DNA of 64,000 nucleotides, taken from NCBI GenBank assembly GCA_916610825.1, contig OU744447.1:2592146-2656145 (forward strand). Direction: 5' to 3'. Under the pieces are notes generated by a model that had not been told where the DNA came from, did not search any database, and saw nothing but the letters and a program-made list of their open reading frames with translations. The stretch's first letter is position 1. Every line of letters begins with the position of its first letter. The DNA is from Haliclystus octoradiatus. Its lineage: Eukaryota; Cnidaria; Staurozoa; Stauromedusae; Haliclystidae. This document shows positions 1 to 12,379 of this stretch, piece by piece. The translations under genes were made by a program, and so were the position numbers.

Positions 1-831
1 TTCATTTCAAAACAGATTGTTTGCTCAGTGTTTTCACAAATTATATATCAAAATAGCCTTTTTAAAAGTGAAATGTTTTGAATCTCGATTTTGAGAAAAG
101 TAATGAATGGTATTTTGTTTCATTAATACATTAAATTAAGACCTAAAGTCTCTTTAATATCATAGCGTTTGTGCCGCGCTATATGTATTGCTGATATCAA
201 CACTACATGAAATAGGTCTACGTTTCTTTGATTTCAAAGAAATATTTTGTTTGGCCTAGTTATACTGGTAATTCAATGTAATTCAATATTTCGTATTGTT
301 TTAATTATCATAAAACTGATTCACTTTCAAGTTTCACTTGTTCAAACAATTTACACGCAGCTTTTAAATTCAAAGCAAAATATTTTTGTTCTGGGGATTT
401 CAATTTGAATTCGATTTGGCTGCCCGCTAGATTATCGACCTATGAAATTTTCTATAATCTCTGAATTTTCTAATTCAATGATATCAAATAAAATATCAGA
501 TGAAGTATATTATTTTAAAACAACGTCATAGACCCATACTTTTCATACAACAAATTTGTTACTGTACACGGTTATCTCGACACAAATGTTTGCATAATTT
601 CCCGACCACGGATTATCCGTATTATATCGCCAGTAAGACGTAAATAAGTCGCGGACAGACACAGAAATATCGAAATATAGTGATATATAAACAGACAGTA
701 TTATGTATATAAGTGATAGAAATATAGAAATATTGTGATATATAAACAGACAGTATTATTAATATAAGTAGATAAGTGATAAGTGAGTGTGATATATAAA
801 CAGACAGTATTATTAATATAAGTAGATAGAC
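1..831 (+). repeat. A module plus M minisatellite, forward copy with no B module after it
   Basis: The window opens exactly at the TTCATTTCAAAACAG start of the A module. The copy matches A at 7542, 39900, 57407 and 60425 almost base for base until about 680, where it ends in the CGCGGACAGACACAG segment and passes into the M tract. Unlike the other forward copies it is not followed by a B module: after 831 the sequence becomes unique. A B module probably precedes it outside the window. No transposase or other long reading frame is visible. Confidence 0.85.
672..831 (+). repeat. M minisatellite tract
   Basis: Imperfect tandem copies of a ~35-45 bp unit containing AACAGACAGTATTATGTATA or a shorter ATTATTAATATAAG variant, interspersed with AAATAT and AAGTGATA. 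Four repeats are recognisable. The same tract joins A to B in other copies (8190-8235, 61095-61131) and occurs reversed at 37030-37252 and 47167-47262. Confidence 0.8.
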
Positions 832-3800
832 AACATGTATAATTATGGAATCATTTTAATTTAATCCGAAATCTATCTAACAACTATATGATATCTAACA
901 ATGTGCCTCATTCTTAATTGAGATACCTCAACGTTGGAAAAAATGAAGAAACGTCATTTTTCAAAATATGAAAAGTAATAAAATCACACTTCGGTCAACC
1001 TAGATGGCTGTTAACGTCAATATTGCTCACTTATATTTTATATTATCTTTATTTTGTTTGTACTTCGATTATTTAAGTTAGCTTTATTTTTACTTATATT
1101 GTAAACTGTATTTCGTTTAACTCGAGTTTTAATTGATTTAATATAATTACGTAGTATAAATTTAGTGTTAGTGTTATGTTTGATTGACATGCCATGATTC
1201 ATCGTGTTTAGTATTGTATTAAAGTTCCACGTTAAATAACGGTTTACGTGAATATAAATAAATATAGATGATTCATGGCTTCGGACTTATTCTATTGGTA
1301 GAATTTAGGCACACCTTGTAATAGAATTTGTGAACTTTTCCAATAAATTACGCGATCAGTAGCAGCTGTGTTTGAGAATTTGAAGAGAGAAGTCGATTGA
1401 AGAATTGCTGGTATTGTTATCCTTTCGTACCGTGAGCGAAGATCCAAGGTATTTACATTCACAACACTGTTTCGCACCTTGTATTTTATATTTAGTATTA
1501 ATTAGATTCGAAATATTTGTATTGATTATTATTTGTTATAGTAAAACCAATTCGGCAACATATTGAACTGATGTGTGTTCTATTGAGTTGTTGTCATTTG
1601 CGTTTGACTGTTTGACGATTGGTGCGTGAAAGGAAAAGGTAGACAGCTTTTTTTGTCTACCACAATGGCTTTTACTAAATATATGCTTCATAATTTTTTT
1701 TTTTATTTTTAATCAATTGATACGTGTCCGAGTATGACCTACTAAGATAAATAGTGAATTGTATCGCTTGATTTAGTGTGATAGACATTTAAAGTCGAGA
1801 CAGTGAAAAACTGGCTTTTTTTCAAAATCTGAAAAGTGGTGAAATCACATTTAGGTCAACCCACTACCTTGCGTCAACCTAGATGGCTGTTACTAAATAT
1901 AAACATCATATTGTTTCTTCTTTTTTTTTATTATTTTGATACGTGTATGAGTATGACCCACTAAAATAAATAATGAATTTATATATAATTTTTATATAAT
2001 ATTATTGATAATATGTTGCTCGTTTTAGTGCGAGAGACAATAAAAATAGGCTTTTTCCAAGCTATAGTCGGAGAACTGATAATAAGTAAAACTTCAGAGC
2101 TCGAAGACAAGGTAGTTTTTAGCATCAGACGGGCTGTAACTGACAGTCATGTGATGTCTTCCAACGGGTCAGTGTTCTCGGAAAGGTGGGTTATCTCACA
2201 CCAATTAAAATCCGAAAACATAAACACCAATATGATACCGTACAATCAGGATTGCCATGGCTTACTATACAATATAGTTATAGAAACTAACTACGAAAGA
2301 AAAAGTTGGAGTCATCATTTTCGTTTCAGTAGAACTAACAAGAAATCTTCACCATATTAATCCAAAACAGTGAGATTCATCAAAAATAATAACACTGTGA
2401 GCAAGCAGCATTATTGATACGGGGGTCCAGTAGACCATGGAACAATAGTTATTTGATATAGAAGTCGACGCTGAATGGATGATGTCGTCGTTTCGTCATT
2501 TGCGTGTCGCAGTGATGATATTGTTATTATCATTAGCCACCACGACACCAAATTGAAACGACGTATACTTTTAAAGCGACTTAAACAGGTTAAGAGTAGG
2601 CTTATCACACGACGTTATCTTTGAGGTGACGTAGCCCCCAAAAGCCACACAATAAAAAATTCTGACAAGCCTGAGCTATGAACGAACATATAAACTCGCG
2701 AATAACGTGAAAAAAAATTGGATTTGTCATTTCAGGAGCAAAAAAATATCTATTGAAACGCTCAGTCTAAATAAGTTCTCATAGCATCATTAAGCGCGAT
2801 GAATCAGATACAGATTGCGGATTAACACAGATATCAAGCGGTGCGACTGTTCCTTTGTGACTAGTCTAGTGACACATATTAGTTATGTATTTGTTTGACC
2901 GCAGTACTTCTCAAATCTTTTTAATTGGTAGACACGTGCCCTTCGAAATAGCTTGATCCTACGCTATATAAGTTATAACTATTTTTAACTTCATCTGCAA
3001 GACTGCAAGTTTTTCATGAGTAAAAACTTTCCATAAAATATTCTTTTCATGATCTAAATGTGAATATAAACTGACTCGATTTGCACAAGCATGCACAGAC
3101 GACTTTTCCTCGAGATAGTTAGTACTGAAAAGTTTTTATTTTACTTTTTCGGGTTTATTTAAGTGTTACTAAATTATTAAATAGACATTTTCCAATTATC
3201 ATTTCAAAGTTTAAGTTTGAAATTGATGTTTGTCTTGTAAAACTTAAACGATGTGATCGTATAGCTTATACGACTGTAGATAGATATAATATACTCAGTA
3301 GTCTAACAAATTGTTAATCTGTTGGCATCTTTTGCATTTCACGCATTCAATTATTATAACAAACTATTGGAAATTCTTCAGTACAGTACACTGTAAATTC
3401 TATCAAATATCGGAAAATAGTACAAAAATGATAGAGGGCTCGGGCGTTCATATTCAAGTTTACAGCCGAATACTAAAGCTACAGTAATGCATGCAGATTC
3501 TATCATTTTTCGATTGAACAGAAGAAAGGTATGGACAGATTTTGTTTCTGTAAAAAGGGCAGTAGCGCAGGAAAGTAGCATTCTAAATGCTCTAGCATAT
3601 TTCCAGAGCACATCACGAAAGAGGACTATAAAACCGACGATTACGGTGTTCAGATCAGACAATGCTTACATGCTTATCTGCTATTGTGGTCACCGGAGAA
3701 TCTTTCGATATGTGTTAAATATGTGTGAGAATATTACGTCAAAATATAAACTGTAAAACCCGCACTTCGAATGAAAAATATTCTGATTTTTATTTTCTTC

Positions 3801-4814
3801 AAATTCTTGAACTTTTAAACTCTTGAACTTCAATGTTCGTCCTTACCCTAGTTTGTGAGAGAGAAAAATAGATTGCCATTATAGAGCTACGCCATCATCG
3901 CGTGATTAATCCGATCTGAAGTATATTAGAGAAACCACACGACTTGTGACTTTGTCCGGTCCCTTTTTTTTCTCAGCGACATTTGGGTCAAAACACCACT
4001 TTGAAGGCGTTTATCACCAAGAAATACTTTCCAGATCTAAAAAAAAATTACGCCATTGTTTCTTTCACGTCGGTTCTACTACATATGTAAGGATAGTCTG
4101 GAGGTTTAATCTCACTTTAAATGAGGAACGACGAATACACCCAGGAAATTTTAAAACGCAGCATTTATCATCGTAAACCATACTACACCACCATCTAACC
4201 ACCTGAACCATCCTTCCCATTTAACCAAAGTGATAGCAATTGGGTCTACAATCGCCCGAGACCAACACCGTCTCTGGCAGTCTCCCTTTACACACACAGT
4301 GTTTTTAACAGAGCGAAGGAAAAGAACTGTCATAATATAGTTTGTAGACTTAAATTTTGTGTAAGTGGAATAATTGAAATTTTTCTTTTTTATAAATTAT
4401 TTTATTCATTTTGAAAGCATTTACACATCAGCACATACAAAAACCTTGGTAAAGGTAGGCCTACATTTAAACATTAACTTCAATGTGCGCTGTCTATATT
4501 TGCGATAAACACACCTAAAATCTTAGTCCAAGCAAGGCAGTAGAAGAGAGAGTAGTAACAAATTTACATTAATATTTATTTCAAAATATGATTAAATATG
4601 AGTTGTATCCTCGGACCAGTAATCAGACAGAACAAATAATTATACTATTACAAAACCAAGAATACTTAATCACTAATTATCAGCGGCAAATGATTTTCCG
4701 TATGATTGCTGTTCAATGCCGTTCAACGTTCATATGTTGTTTGTAACTTTATAAATTTTAATCCGAATGTAATATCATTACTGCAATCCCTGTAATACAG
4801 TTTTATAAATATCA
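832..4814. other. Gene-free unique stretch
   Basis: About 4 kb of AT-rich sequence with no coding region I can support. Frames of 60-115 codons exist (for example 2013-2360 and 3487-3756 on the plus strand) but show no recognisable domain and no convincing splice context. The only internal structure seen is the diverged repeat at 945-1990. Confidence 0.5.
1636..1990 (+). repeat. Two diverged copies of a ~100-bp direct repeat, plus a third partial copy at 945-1015
   Basis: The block ATGGCT(G)TT(T)ACTAAATAT...GATACGTGT..GAGTATGACC.ACTAA.ATAAATA occurs at about 1663-1757 and again at 1882-1977. Its upstream partner TTTTTCAAAATCTGAAAAGT...GGTCAACCTAGATGGCTGTTA at 1818-1893 is also found in similar form at 955-1015. 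This looks like an old dispersed repeat or segmental duplication; the family is not recognised. Confidence 0.6.
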
Positions 4815-5208
4815 TTACTTCAACGCAGTACCTTTGCTCTGTTATCGAGCAGTGACGTTTATCTACAAACTTACCATGTTTCATTGCAGGAGATTTTGAT
4901 TTTGTTATGATTGATTGGTCAGTTCCTGCATTATATGGAGGTAGAACTCATAATGAATTTGTTAATGCAATTTTCAGAAACAATCTAACACAAATTATCG
5001 ATGAACCTACTAGGTCAGAAAATATCGTAGATTTATTACTATGTTCTAATCCTGATAAGATATTCGAAGTCAACGTAGGTCCACCTTTTTGTATCAGCTG
5101 TGATCACAATGGTATTGAATTTGCAATTGCTACCCCTATAACGTCACAAATCTAACATCAAAATCCTCTAAAAAGAAATTAAACTTTTGGAAAGCTGATT
5201 ATGAATGT
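4815..5208 (+). pseudogene. LINE endonuclease fragment (5' half of an interrupted element)
   Basis: The + strand reads a non-LTR retrotransposon endonuclease (EEP fold). In one frame: LCSVIEQ, a stop, LSTNLPCFIAGDFDFVMIDWS, then the stretch 4907-5155 with IIDEPTR, DLLLCSNPD and SCDHNGIEF, and after another stop LNFWKADYE up to 5208. GDFD stands where the family has GDFN, and CDH stands for the SDH catalytic histidine motif. The fragment stops abruptly where a B repeat module begins. The next residues of the family appear 9.6 kb away at 14799 (IRRYIYSIDWQALF), so this is one LINE split by an insertion. It is Jockey/CR1-group by motif, 5' truncated and non-functional. Confidence 0.8.
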
Positions 5209-7541
5209 ACTAGCAATGAGTGTTGTCCATAATGGACCTTATATGATAAAACTTTCAGATCACTTATAATTAAACAATTGACTAAGCTGACTGTCGCTGT
5301 ATATTACGGAGTATGAACTTTGGATGAGAACAAGAGACACAATACGCATTGAAACGATGTAGCATTAATCAATACATCTTAATCATTCCTTTAATAAAAT
5401 TTTAATTTATTTCACATCAATTGAGTCGATTGAAATGTATAATTTAACGTAGCTATATCTACATAGGAAAACTTTATTTTATGTGCTAAATGGAAGCCAG
5501 AACACATTAATTATTATAAATTACAAATACTCAGTCAAATTTCGAAATCTGAAACTACCCATAAAAAATCACTTCAAATCTGATCCGATCCGAAGACCTA
5601 AAATATTAACCCGAATCTGACCCGATACGAACGGATCGCGTTCGGTTCGAATTCATCAATCTTTATTGCAATATATACAATACTAATGTGGTGTTCACAA
5701 AAAAACGCCGTCAAGGTGTGGCCGGTCGAACTCGTGGCATCGCATGCAATATATTCAATATTAAATTGATTTAGCTTCGACAAGACACATGGTCCACTAA
5801 TTTCTGTTATTAACATGATCAAACGATATCTTTTGTTAATTAACAATGATTTACAGCTTCATATTAAAAAAAATCAGAAAAATCGTTGATAAATTTTGCC
5901 GATTGGTGAATTTGAACTGACGAAACTGATATTGTAATACCAGAGCATTAGCCAATCGTCCGCTACCTTACTTTCTGTTATAGGCGCTTTAACTGACGTG
6001 ATCAACAAACCTACTGCTTCGACAACGTATTATTGAACAAGGCCGACCGACGCGATTGTATTGAAAATCAAATTATATATATTTGAATCTGAAAATATTA
6101 TGATATGATGGTATATGAGCCTATATATTTTTGATCTTTGCAATCTCAGCAAGCAGGCCTGTGATTTTTATGGCAGTCTATCAAAATACTAAGAGTTCGT
6201 TGAAAATAAAATTTTAAAAGTAAACAAAAGATGTGAAAAGTTGACCTCATAGTGCTTCTTGTTATCAAATTTTCAAGAATAACAGCATCAACATTCTTTT
6301 AAAATGAAATAAAATTCTATAATAAATCGCTATACTAATTCGATATTGATATTATGTTACATCTTGTTTTCAATATTTCTACGCGCTATGTATAATATTA
6401 GATGTCGAATGAAAGAAAAGACGATTATGAATAAATTAATTATTTTGATAGAAAAACGAAAACAACTCATTCTGCCAAATAAATTCGTGATATGCATATT
6501 TATTCTGAATTTATTGAAACGGACGCGATTGTTTGTAGAGTGGAAATGTTTAGTGCAGCTTCAAAAATATAAAATACCATAGCCGATGGTAGTATTTAAA
6601 TGATCAATTTATGATGTCTGATGAAAAGGCTTTACTTATTCAGAAAATGAATCTACTTTACCTTGCATATGATCGCGATATGAAATGATCATTTTGTCAG
6701 AATTACTTTGATAAGAAAAGACAATTTATATTTTATTCTTATCGGGCTTACATTCTCCTTCGAAAAAATATGGTTGTTAACTTATTATTGATTGGTGTAT
6801 CAACTCAGAGAGCCCACTATTATGTATTTAAATGTTGTTCGGAGATTATGCCGCTCGTATAGTTTTTATTTGGATCTCATTTGGAAAATGGTAAGTTGTA
6901 TTTGATAAATATTGTTTGCTATGATCAATTATTTCATGCAACCTTTTTTGCTTTTTATTTTTGTAACACAAGATTTGTTACACTCATCCAAACTGTATTA
7001 ACTGTTGAAAAATGCTTTTGAATTATGCTTTTCTGTTTTTAAAGTTGAAAGCCATTTTTGAACGTTTAAATTATTATAATTATTATTATTTATCACAAAT
7101 CATACGCTAAATTCAATTTAACTTTGTTGAACTTGATATACCTGAATTTAACTTTATTAAATGTTGAACAATGATGAGAACAAGATACAGCTACATTTAT
7201 TCTCGAAACTGTGGTAACATACTGTGTCTTATTCTTATAGGAAATCAATAAAATGAAATTTTATTTTTAATCGATGTTTACAATTCCTTCGTTAATTATT
7301 GAGGCAAAATCTGAAAATATAAGCCTGCCTGCTCATAACCAAATGATTCATATTTTTATATTAAATATTAAATTATAGAAATACTTTTGTGCAATGCCTT
7401 TGATTGATTCTAAACTCTGTAATTTTAGACTGTAGACAGATAATCTATTCGAACTTTGAATATTTTTCGAATTAGTCGAACGCCAACGTCATTTTGAAAA
7501 TTCTTGCAAGTTAATTATTTTTTATACCCCGCGATGGATGA
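5209..7541 (+). repeat. B module, forward copy 1
   Basis: Starts ACTAGCAATGAGTG, with a short palindrome GTCCAT-A-ATGGAC at 5225-5237, and ends with CAAGTTAATT...ACCCCGCGATGGAT directly before an A module. It contains the CCGATCCGAA-type degenerate tract (5580-5640), the tRNA-like segment (5898-5970, minus strand) and a well conserved AAAATGGTAAGT sequence near 6885. No transposase or reverse transcriptase frame is visible, so the module is non-coding. Its left boundary falls inside a LINE reading frame. Confidence 0.85.
5898..5970 (-). other. tRNA-like segment in B copy 1
   Basis: Read on the minus strand it resembles a tRNA with an A box and a B box close to GTTCAAATTC. This copy is degenerate: the sequence near the anticodon-arm side reads GTTTCGTCAG instead of GGGTCGTCAG, and the A box reads GGACGATTGG. 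Confidence 0.5.
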
Positions 7542-8235
7542 TTCATTTCAAAACAGATTGATTGCTCAGTGTTCTCACAAATTATATATCAAAATAGCCT
7601 TTTTTAAAGTGAAATGTTATGTATCTCGATTTTGAGAAAAGTAATGAACGGCATTTTTTTCATTAATAAATGAAAGACCTAAAGTCTCCATAATTTTCAT
7701 AGCCTTTGTGCCGCGCTATATGTATTGCTGATATCAACACCACTTGAAATAGTTCTACGTTTCTTTGATTTCAAAACATACTTTGTCTGGCCTAGTTATA
7801 CTGGTAATTCAATGTAACTCAGTATTTCGTATTGTTTTAATTATCATAAAACTGATACAGTTTCAAGTTTCACTTGTTCAAACAATTTACACGGAGCTTT
7901 TAACTTCAAAGCAAAATATTTTCGTTCTGGGGACTTCAATTTGAATTCGATTTGGCTGCCAGCTAGATTATCGACCTATGAAATTTTTCAAAATCTCTGA
8001 ATTATTAATGCAATGATATCAAATAAAATATCAGATGAAGTATATTATTTTAAAACAACGTCATGGACCCATACTTTTCATGCAACAAATTTGTTACTGT
8101 ACACGGTTATCTCGACACAAATGTTTGCATAATTTCCCGACAACGGATTATCCGTATTATATCGCCAGTAAGACGTACATAAGTCGCGGACAGACACAGA
8201 AATATAGTAATATATAAACAGACAGTATTATGTAT
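7542..8235 (+). repeat. A module with short M tail, forward copy 2
   Basis: Full-length A: begins TTCATTTCAAAACAG, passes through the TTTGAATTCGATTTGGCTGC and ATTATCCGTATTATATCGCC landmarks and ends CGCGGACAGACACAG, followed by one M repeat ending TATTATGTAT. The next B module starts immediately at 8236, so B-A-M-B is a true head-to-tail junction. Confidence 0.85.
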
Positions 8236-8506
8236 ACTAGCAATGAGTGTGGTCCATAATGGACCTTCTATGATAAAACTTTCAGATCTCTTAAATTAAA
8301 CAATTGACTAAGCTGACTATCGCTGCATAATACGGAGTATGAACTCTGGAGGAGAATATGAGACACAATACGAATTGAAACGATGTAGCATTAATCAATA
8401 CATCTTAATCATTCCTTTAATAAAAATTTAATTTATTTCACATAAATTGAGTCGATTGAAATGTATAATTTAACGTAGCTATATCTACATAGAAAAACTT
8501 TATATT
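8236..8506 (+). repeat. B module, forward copy 2, left part
   Basis: The first ~270 bp of B, starting ACTAGCAATGAGTG. It breaks off at TTTATATTA, the point where uninterrupted copies continue with TGTGCTGAAAGG. The continuation is found at 11134, so a 2.6-kb insertion separates the two parts. Confidence 0.85.
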
Positions 8507-11133
8507 ACGTAGCGTGCTAAAAGCGCTATTTCAAGATGCGCATGCTCAAATATGTAGGGGAGAAACCCCATTAAATTTGAGAGAAAAGGCGCAATTACAT
8601 CTTCTTAATAATGGCGGCCATCGGTTCAGTTCAGTATTTATATTTCTGTCAGGTTTGTTTTCAAATACACATCATCCGGAACTTTATTATCTTATAAACA
8701 GATGCCGACTTCTACTGTATTTCGTTATTATTTGGCTTTTAAAATTGACTTGGCCACTTTCATTCGATTGTTTTCGAAAGAACTGGAAATCCTTGAGTAG
8801 GTTTGCTAAAATGTCAAAACATCAACGATCGGCATAGCCATTTGGCATACGAGAACGAACTGGAAGTGCAAGACATCATTTCACATGGGATTGGATTACT
8901 TGCTTGTTATTGACGTAAATATTATTTAATCGAGGGCCATACTTTTTGGAAGACTGTGGCCTTGCTATTTAGCCTACATGTTCAATATTTTGGTATTATC
9001 ATTTCTCAGCTCAGCCAGCTAGCAAAGCCTACGACGCAGAAGAAGTTGAATATTCCACACCCAGTCCACATTGTTTTTATGCCAGTGTCTAGTCATTTCC
9101 AACGATAGCCACATGTGTATATTTGTGTCTAACTATGTCAGGTAGCAACTACGATCTCAGTGCTTGCTCTTTGGCCATTCATTACATTTCGTTTACTTCT
9201 TTATGTTGCCTGTTTTTAAATTTGCCCTATAAACCGTAAGTACTCAGACTAAATTTGGCAGTCACAGTCGAGGTGAAAGAGAAACAGTAAATACAAGGTA
9301 AAGTAAAACTACAATATTCTTTTCTTACGGAAGACATTTTTAACATGTTAATCTTTCAAGTTTGTAAAGGCTATCTGCGAATTGGAGCTTAGACTCACAA
9401 CTTTTCCCATACATCATTCATTTATTCATTCCTACATTATCATATGCAATGAGGCCTGTTCAATTTGATTATGACTATATTTACCTGAATGCAGTGTATC
9501 AACTCTTTGCCATTATTTACAACCTTACTGTATTTTATTTAACTTGGTATGGTTTCATATTATTCTAAGATCATTGGTTACATCTTCCAGAATGAATTAT
9601 AATGTTATAGGGTATGTAACACAGAATTTATATGCTGCTGTTAGAATTGACAGCCTTGCTAGCTCATTGTGAATGTTTAAGCGTAACTTACCATAATTAG
9701 TATCCACTACATAGAACTTTGGTAATATCTAGGCATTAGAAAATGGATGATGACTATGATTGTTATATTTATAATTTATTTGAATTACTTTTGTAGTTGC
9801 AACTCACAAAGAGGTTCAAGCTACGAGTGCCGTATTGCTTGGGAAGTTCTGTCAATAAATATTGAGGAAAGATTGTTAATTGCATGCGTAATAGATACAG
9901 TATACTGTCTCACCAGGCTGTTCCCGAATTTTAGACTTCTTGACGTTTTTGTCTTTAAAGTTGTTTTGGTGATAACAAAAGTGATAATAATAAAAATAAT
10001 TATAATTATAAATCTGTAAAGCGCCATTTCTTAGTACTTCATAATAATATGGCGATCTTGAAGCTTAATCACAATGTTATAAAAATTACTTTCTGAAAGA
10101 AGGAAAATATATTGCTTCATTGTTTTTGATTATACTGTAAAATATACTCCTGCCTTCTGACGTGATTATTGCTGCATTAGATTGTCCCTTTTGGTTTAGA
10201 GGAGAGATCAAAGTTTACAGGCAATTGATTCTCAGTACCTATAGGTGTAGTGCGTATACCCTGTTGTACCTCATAAAATACTATTAATCATCTGAAAACA
10301 TTTAGAGATAATAAGGAGATGGATTTTAAATTATTTTATTGGTAATGTGTCAGTTTAGTCACACAGCTAATAACCCCACAATTGGTGTAGGTGTAGATCT
10401 ATTATTGGACTTCTATGCAAAAAAGAATTTTTCTAGCGGCCTTACCCAGACTGTACAGAAGGTCACCTGTAAAACGGGGAGTGCTGCCCCCAATAAAGGG
10501 GCAGAAGCAAAACGTAAGATCTCTTCACTTTCATAGTAAAATTGCTTGTAGTAGAGGCTAGATAAAAAGACCAGTCGTTGCCCAACTGCAAGAACGTCTC
10601 TCTCGAAGGCCATAAACACGTTTTGGATGAAATTTGAGATGATGGTTACTTATTAAGCCGTAACTTACAAGCGACATTTTATGTGAAAAACATGAATAAT
10701 ACCACGTTTTCCATTGGCAACGATATATTATTTACAACGACTTGGAATCTTATTTTTATAGCTTGGTTTAGATCAGAGCATGTTCTGTAATATTCCAACC
10801 GTACTGTGTTTATAGCCCTCGTCCCTTATCAAATATCGATAATTTTGCTACCACTAACTTCTGCTGTATTAAATCGCCATTAACAATGTAAGAAATTCAA
10901 AAGTTATGAACATAATATAGCAAATAATATATTCGCCGTAATGAATTGAAAGGTATGACTTGCTTTCACTGTTATGTTTTCACTCTATGATGTAATTTCC
11001 AACCGTATTGATGGTTTACTCTATCAATATATTTACTAAATTGACAATTAATGCCAAAATTTGCGTGTTTTTTGCCAAAAGTTGCTCTTCACGCAACCGT
11101 GAATAAGGCCTTTGTCGCAATCATCGCACTACG
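8507..11133. mobile_element. Unclassified 2.6-kb insertion in a B module
   Basis: Everything between the two parts of the B copy is absent from all other B copies. The insert begins CGTAGCGTGC and ends GCACTACG, so its ends form a short inverted repeat (CGTAG.G.GC). Target-site duplication is not clear: at most one A. No transposase frame was found; the longest frames (8514-8837 and 9747-10019, plus) have no recognised domain. The left end is richer in GCGC and CpG than the surroundings. It could be a non-autonomous DNA transposon or a captured genomic segment. An L2 3'-tail relic lies inside at about 9975-10065. Confidence 0.55.
9975..10065 (-). repeat. Relic of an L2-type LINE 3' tail
   Basis: An AT-rich ATAATAATAA tract followed by AAGCGCCATTTCTTAG and then ATGGCG matches the 3' tail of the L2 element at 25665-25730 (TAGCGCCATTTCTTAG...CAATGGCG). 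Only this tail is present. The orientation is the same as the two longer L2 copies, with coding strand minus. Confidence 0.6.
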
Positions 11134-12093
11134 ATGTGCTGAAGGGAGGCCAGAACACATTAATTATTAAAATTACAAATACTCAGTAAAATTTCGAAAT
11201 CTGAAACTATCCATAAAAAATCACTTCAAATCCGATCCGATCCGAAGACCTAAAATATTAACCCGAATCTGACACGATACGATCGGATCGCGTTCGGTTC
11301 GAATTCATAAATCTTTATTGCAATATATACAACACTAATGTGGTGTTCACAAAATAACGCCGTCAAAGTGTGGCCGGTCAAACTCGTGGCATTGCATGCA
11401 ATATATTCAATATTAAATTTACTTAGCTTCAACAAGACACATGGTCCACTGATTTCTGTTATTAACATGATCAATAGACATCTTTTGTTAATTAACAATG
11501 ATTTCCTGCTTCATTTTTAAAAAAATAATAAAAATCGTTGATAAAAGGTTGCCGATGACAGATTTGAACTGATGACCCTGATATTGCGGTACCAGAGCAA
11601 TAACCAATGAGCAACCGCTTTACTTACTGTTATAGGCGCTTTGACTGTACTAATCAACAAACCTACTGCTTCGTACGTATTGAACAAGTTATTATTGAAC
11701 AAGGCTGACCCACGCTTTATAAAGTGCGTGTATTAAATTTCAAATTATATATATAATCTGAAAATGTTATGATATGATAGTATATAAGCCTATATATTTT
11801 TGATCTTTGCAATCTCAGCAAGTATGCCTATGATTTTCATGGAAGTCTATCAAAATACTAAGAGTTCGTTGAAAATAAAATTTTATAAGTAAAAAAAAGA
11901 TCTGAAAGATTGGCCAGATAGTGCTTCTTGTTATCAAATTTTCCAGAATAATAGCATCAACATTCTTTAAAAGGAAATAAAATTCTATAATAAATTGCTA
12001 TACTAATTCGATATTGATATTATGTTACATCTTGTTTGTCAATATTCCTACGCGCTATTTATAATACATTACAGATGTAGAATAAAAGATTAG
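11134..12093 (+). repeat. B module, forward copy 2, right part (3' truncated)
   Basis: Resumes at ATGTGCTGAAGG exactly where the left part stopped, runs through the CCGATCCGAA tract and the tRNA-like segment, and stops near ACATTACAGATGTAGAA. It lacks the last ~1.3 kb of B and joins directly to an inverted A module. Confidence 0.8.
11551..11622 (-). other. tRNA-like segment in B copy 2
   Basis: Minus-strand tRNA-like block. The B box region reads GTTCAAATC, and the A box region GCTCATTGGTTATTGC is close to consensus. The central arm carries a GTACCGC variant. Confidence 0.5.
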
Positions 12094-12379
12094 ACTATAT
12101 ATCACTATATTTCTGTGTCTGTCAGGCCAGACAAAATATGTTTTGAAATCAAAGAAACGTAGACCTATTTCATGTAGTGTTGATATCAGCAATACATATA
12201 GCGCGGCACAAACGCTATGAAATTAAAGAGACTTTAGGTCTTAATTTAATTTATTAATGAAACAAAATGCCGTTCATTACTTTTACCAAAATCGAGATAC
12301 AAAACATTTCACTTTTAAAAAGGCTATTTTGATATATAATTTGTGAGAACACTGAGCAAATAATCTGTTTTGAAATGAA
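12094..12379 (-). repeat. A module, inverted copy with internal deletion
   Basis: Reads as the reverse complement of A. The M/A end (TATATCACTATATTTCTGTGTCTGTC) is joined directly to AGGCCAGACAAAATATG, so ~450 bp of the middle of A is missing. It ends TGAAATGAA at 12379, the reverse of the A start, and is followed by an inverted B. Confidence 0.8.

Noticed and set aside
672..831. CRISPR array
   Set aside because: The M tract has irregular units without unique spacers, in a eukaryotic context.
2013..2360. 115-codon plus-strand frame
   Set aside because: Somewhat protein-like but no recognised family and no supporting context; left as unassigned.
5209..8235. Classical Helitron or LTR retrotransposon
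   Set aside because: No 5'-TC/CTRR-3' ends with a terminal hairpin, no TG...CA long terminal repeats, no Rep/helicase, gag or integrase frames.
8514..8837. 107-codon plus-strand frame in the 2.6-kb insert
   Set aside because: No domain, aromatic-rich translation of AT-rich DNA, no splice or homology support.
11250..11498. An ~80-codon frame (MLINKR...ITEISGPCVLSKL) recurring on the minus strand in B copies at 5598, 11250, 58484 and 61524
   Set aside because: It recurs only because B recurs. Other B copies break it, no domain is visible, and changes between copies do not favour silent positions as far as I can judge. I treat it as chance frame, not a gene.
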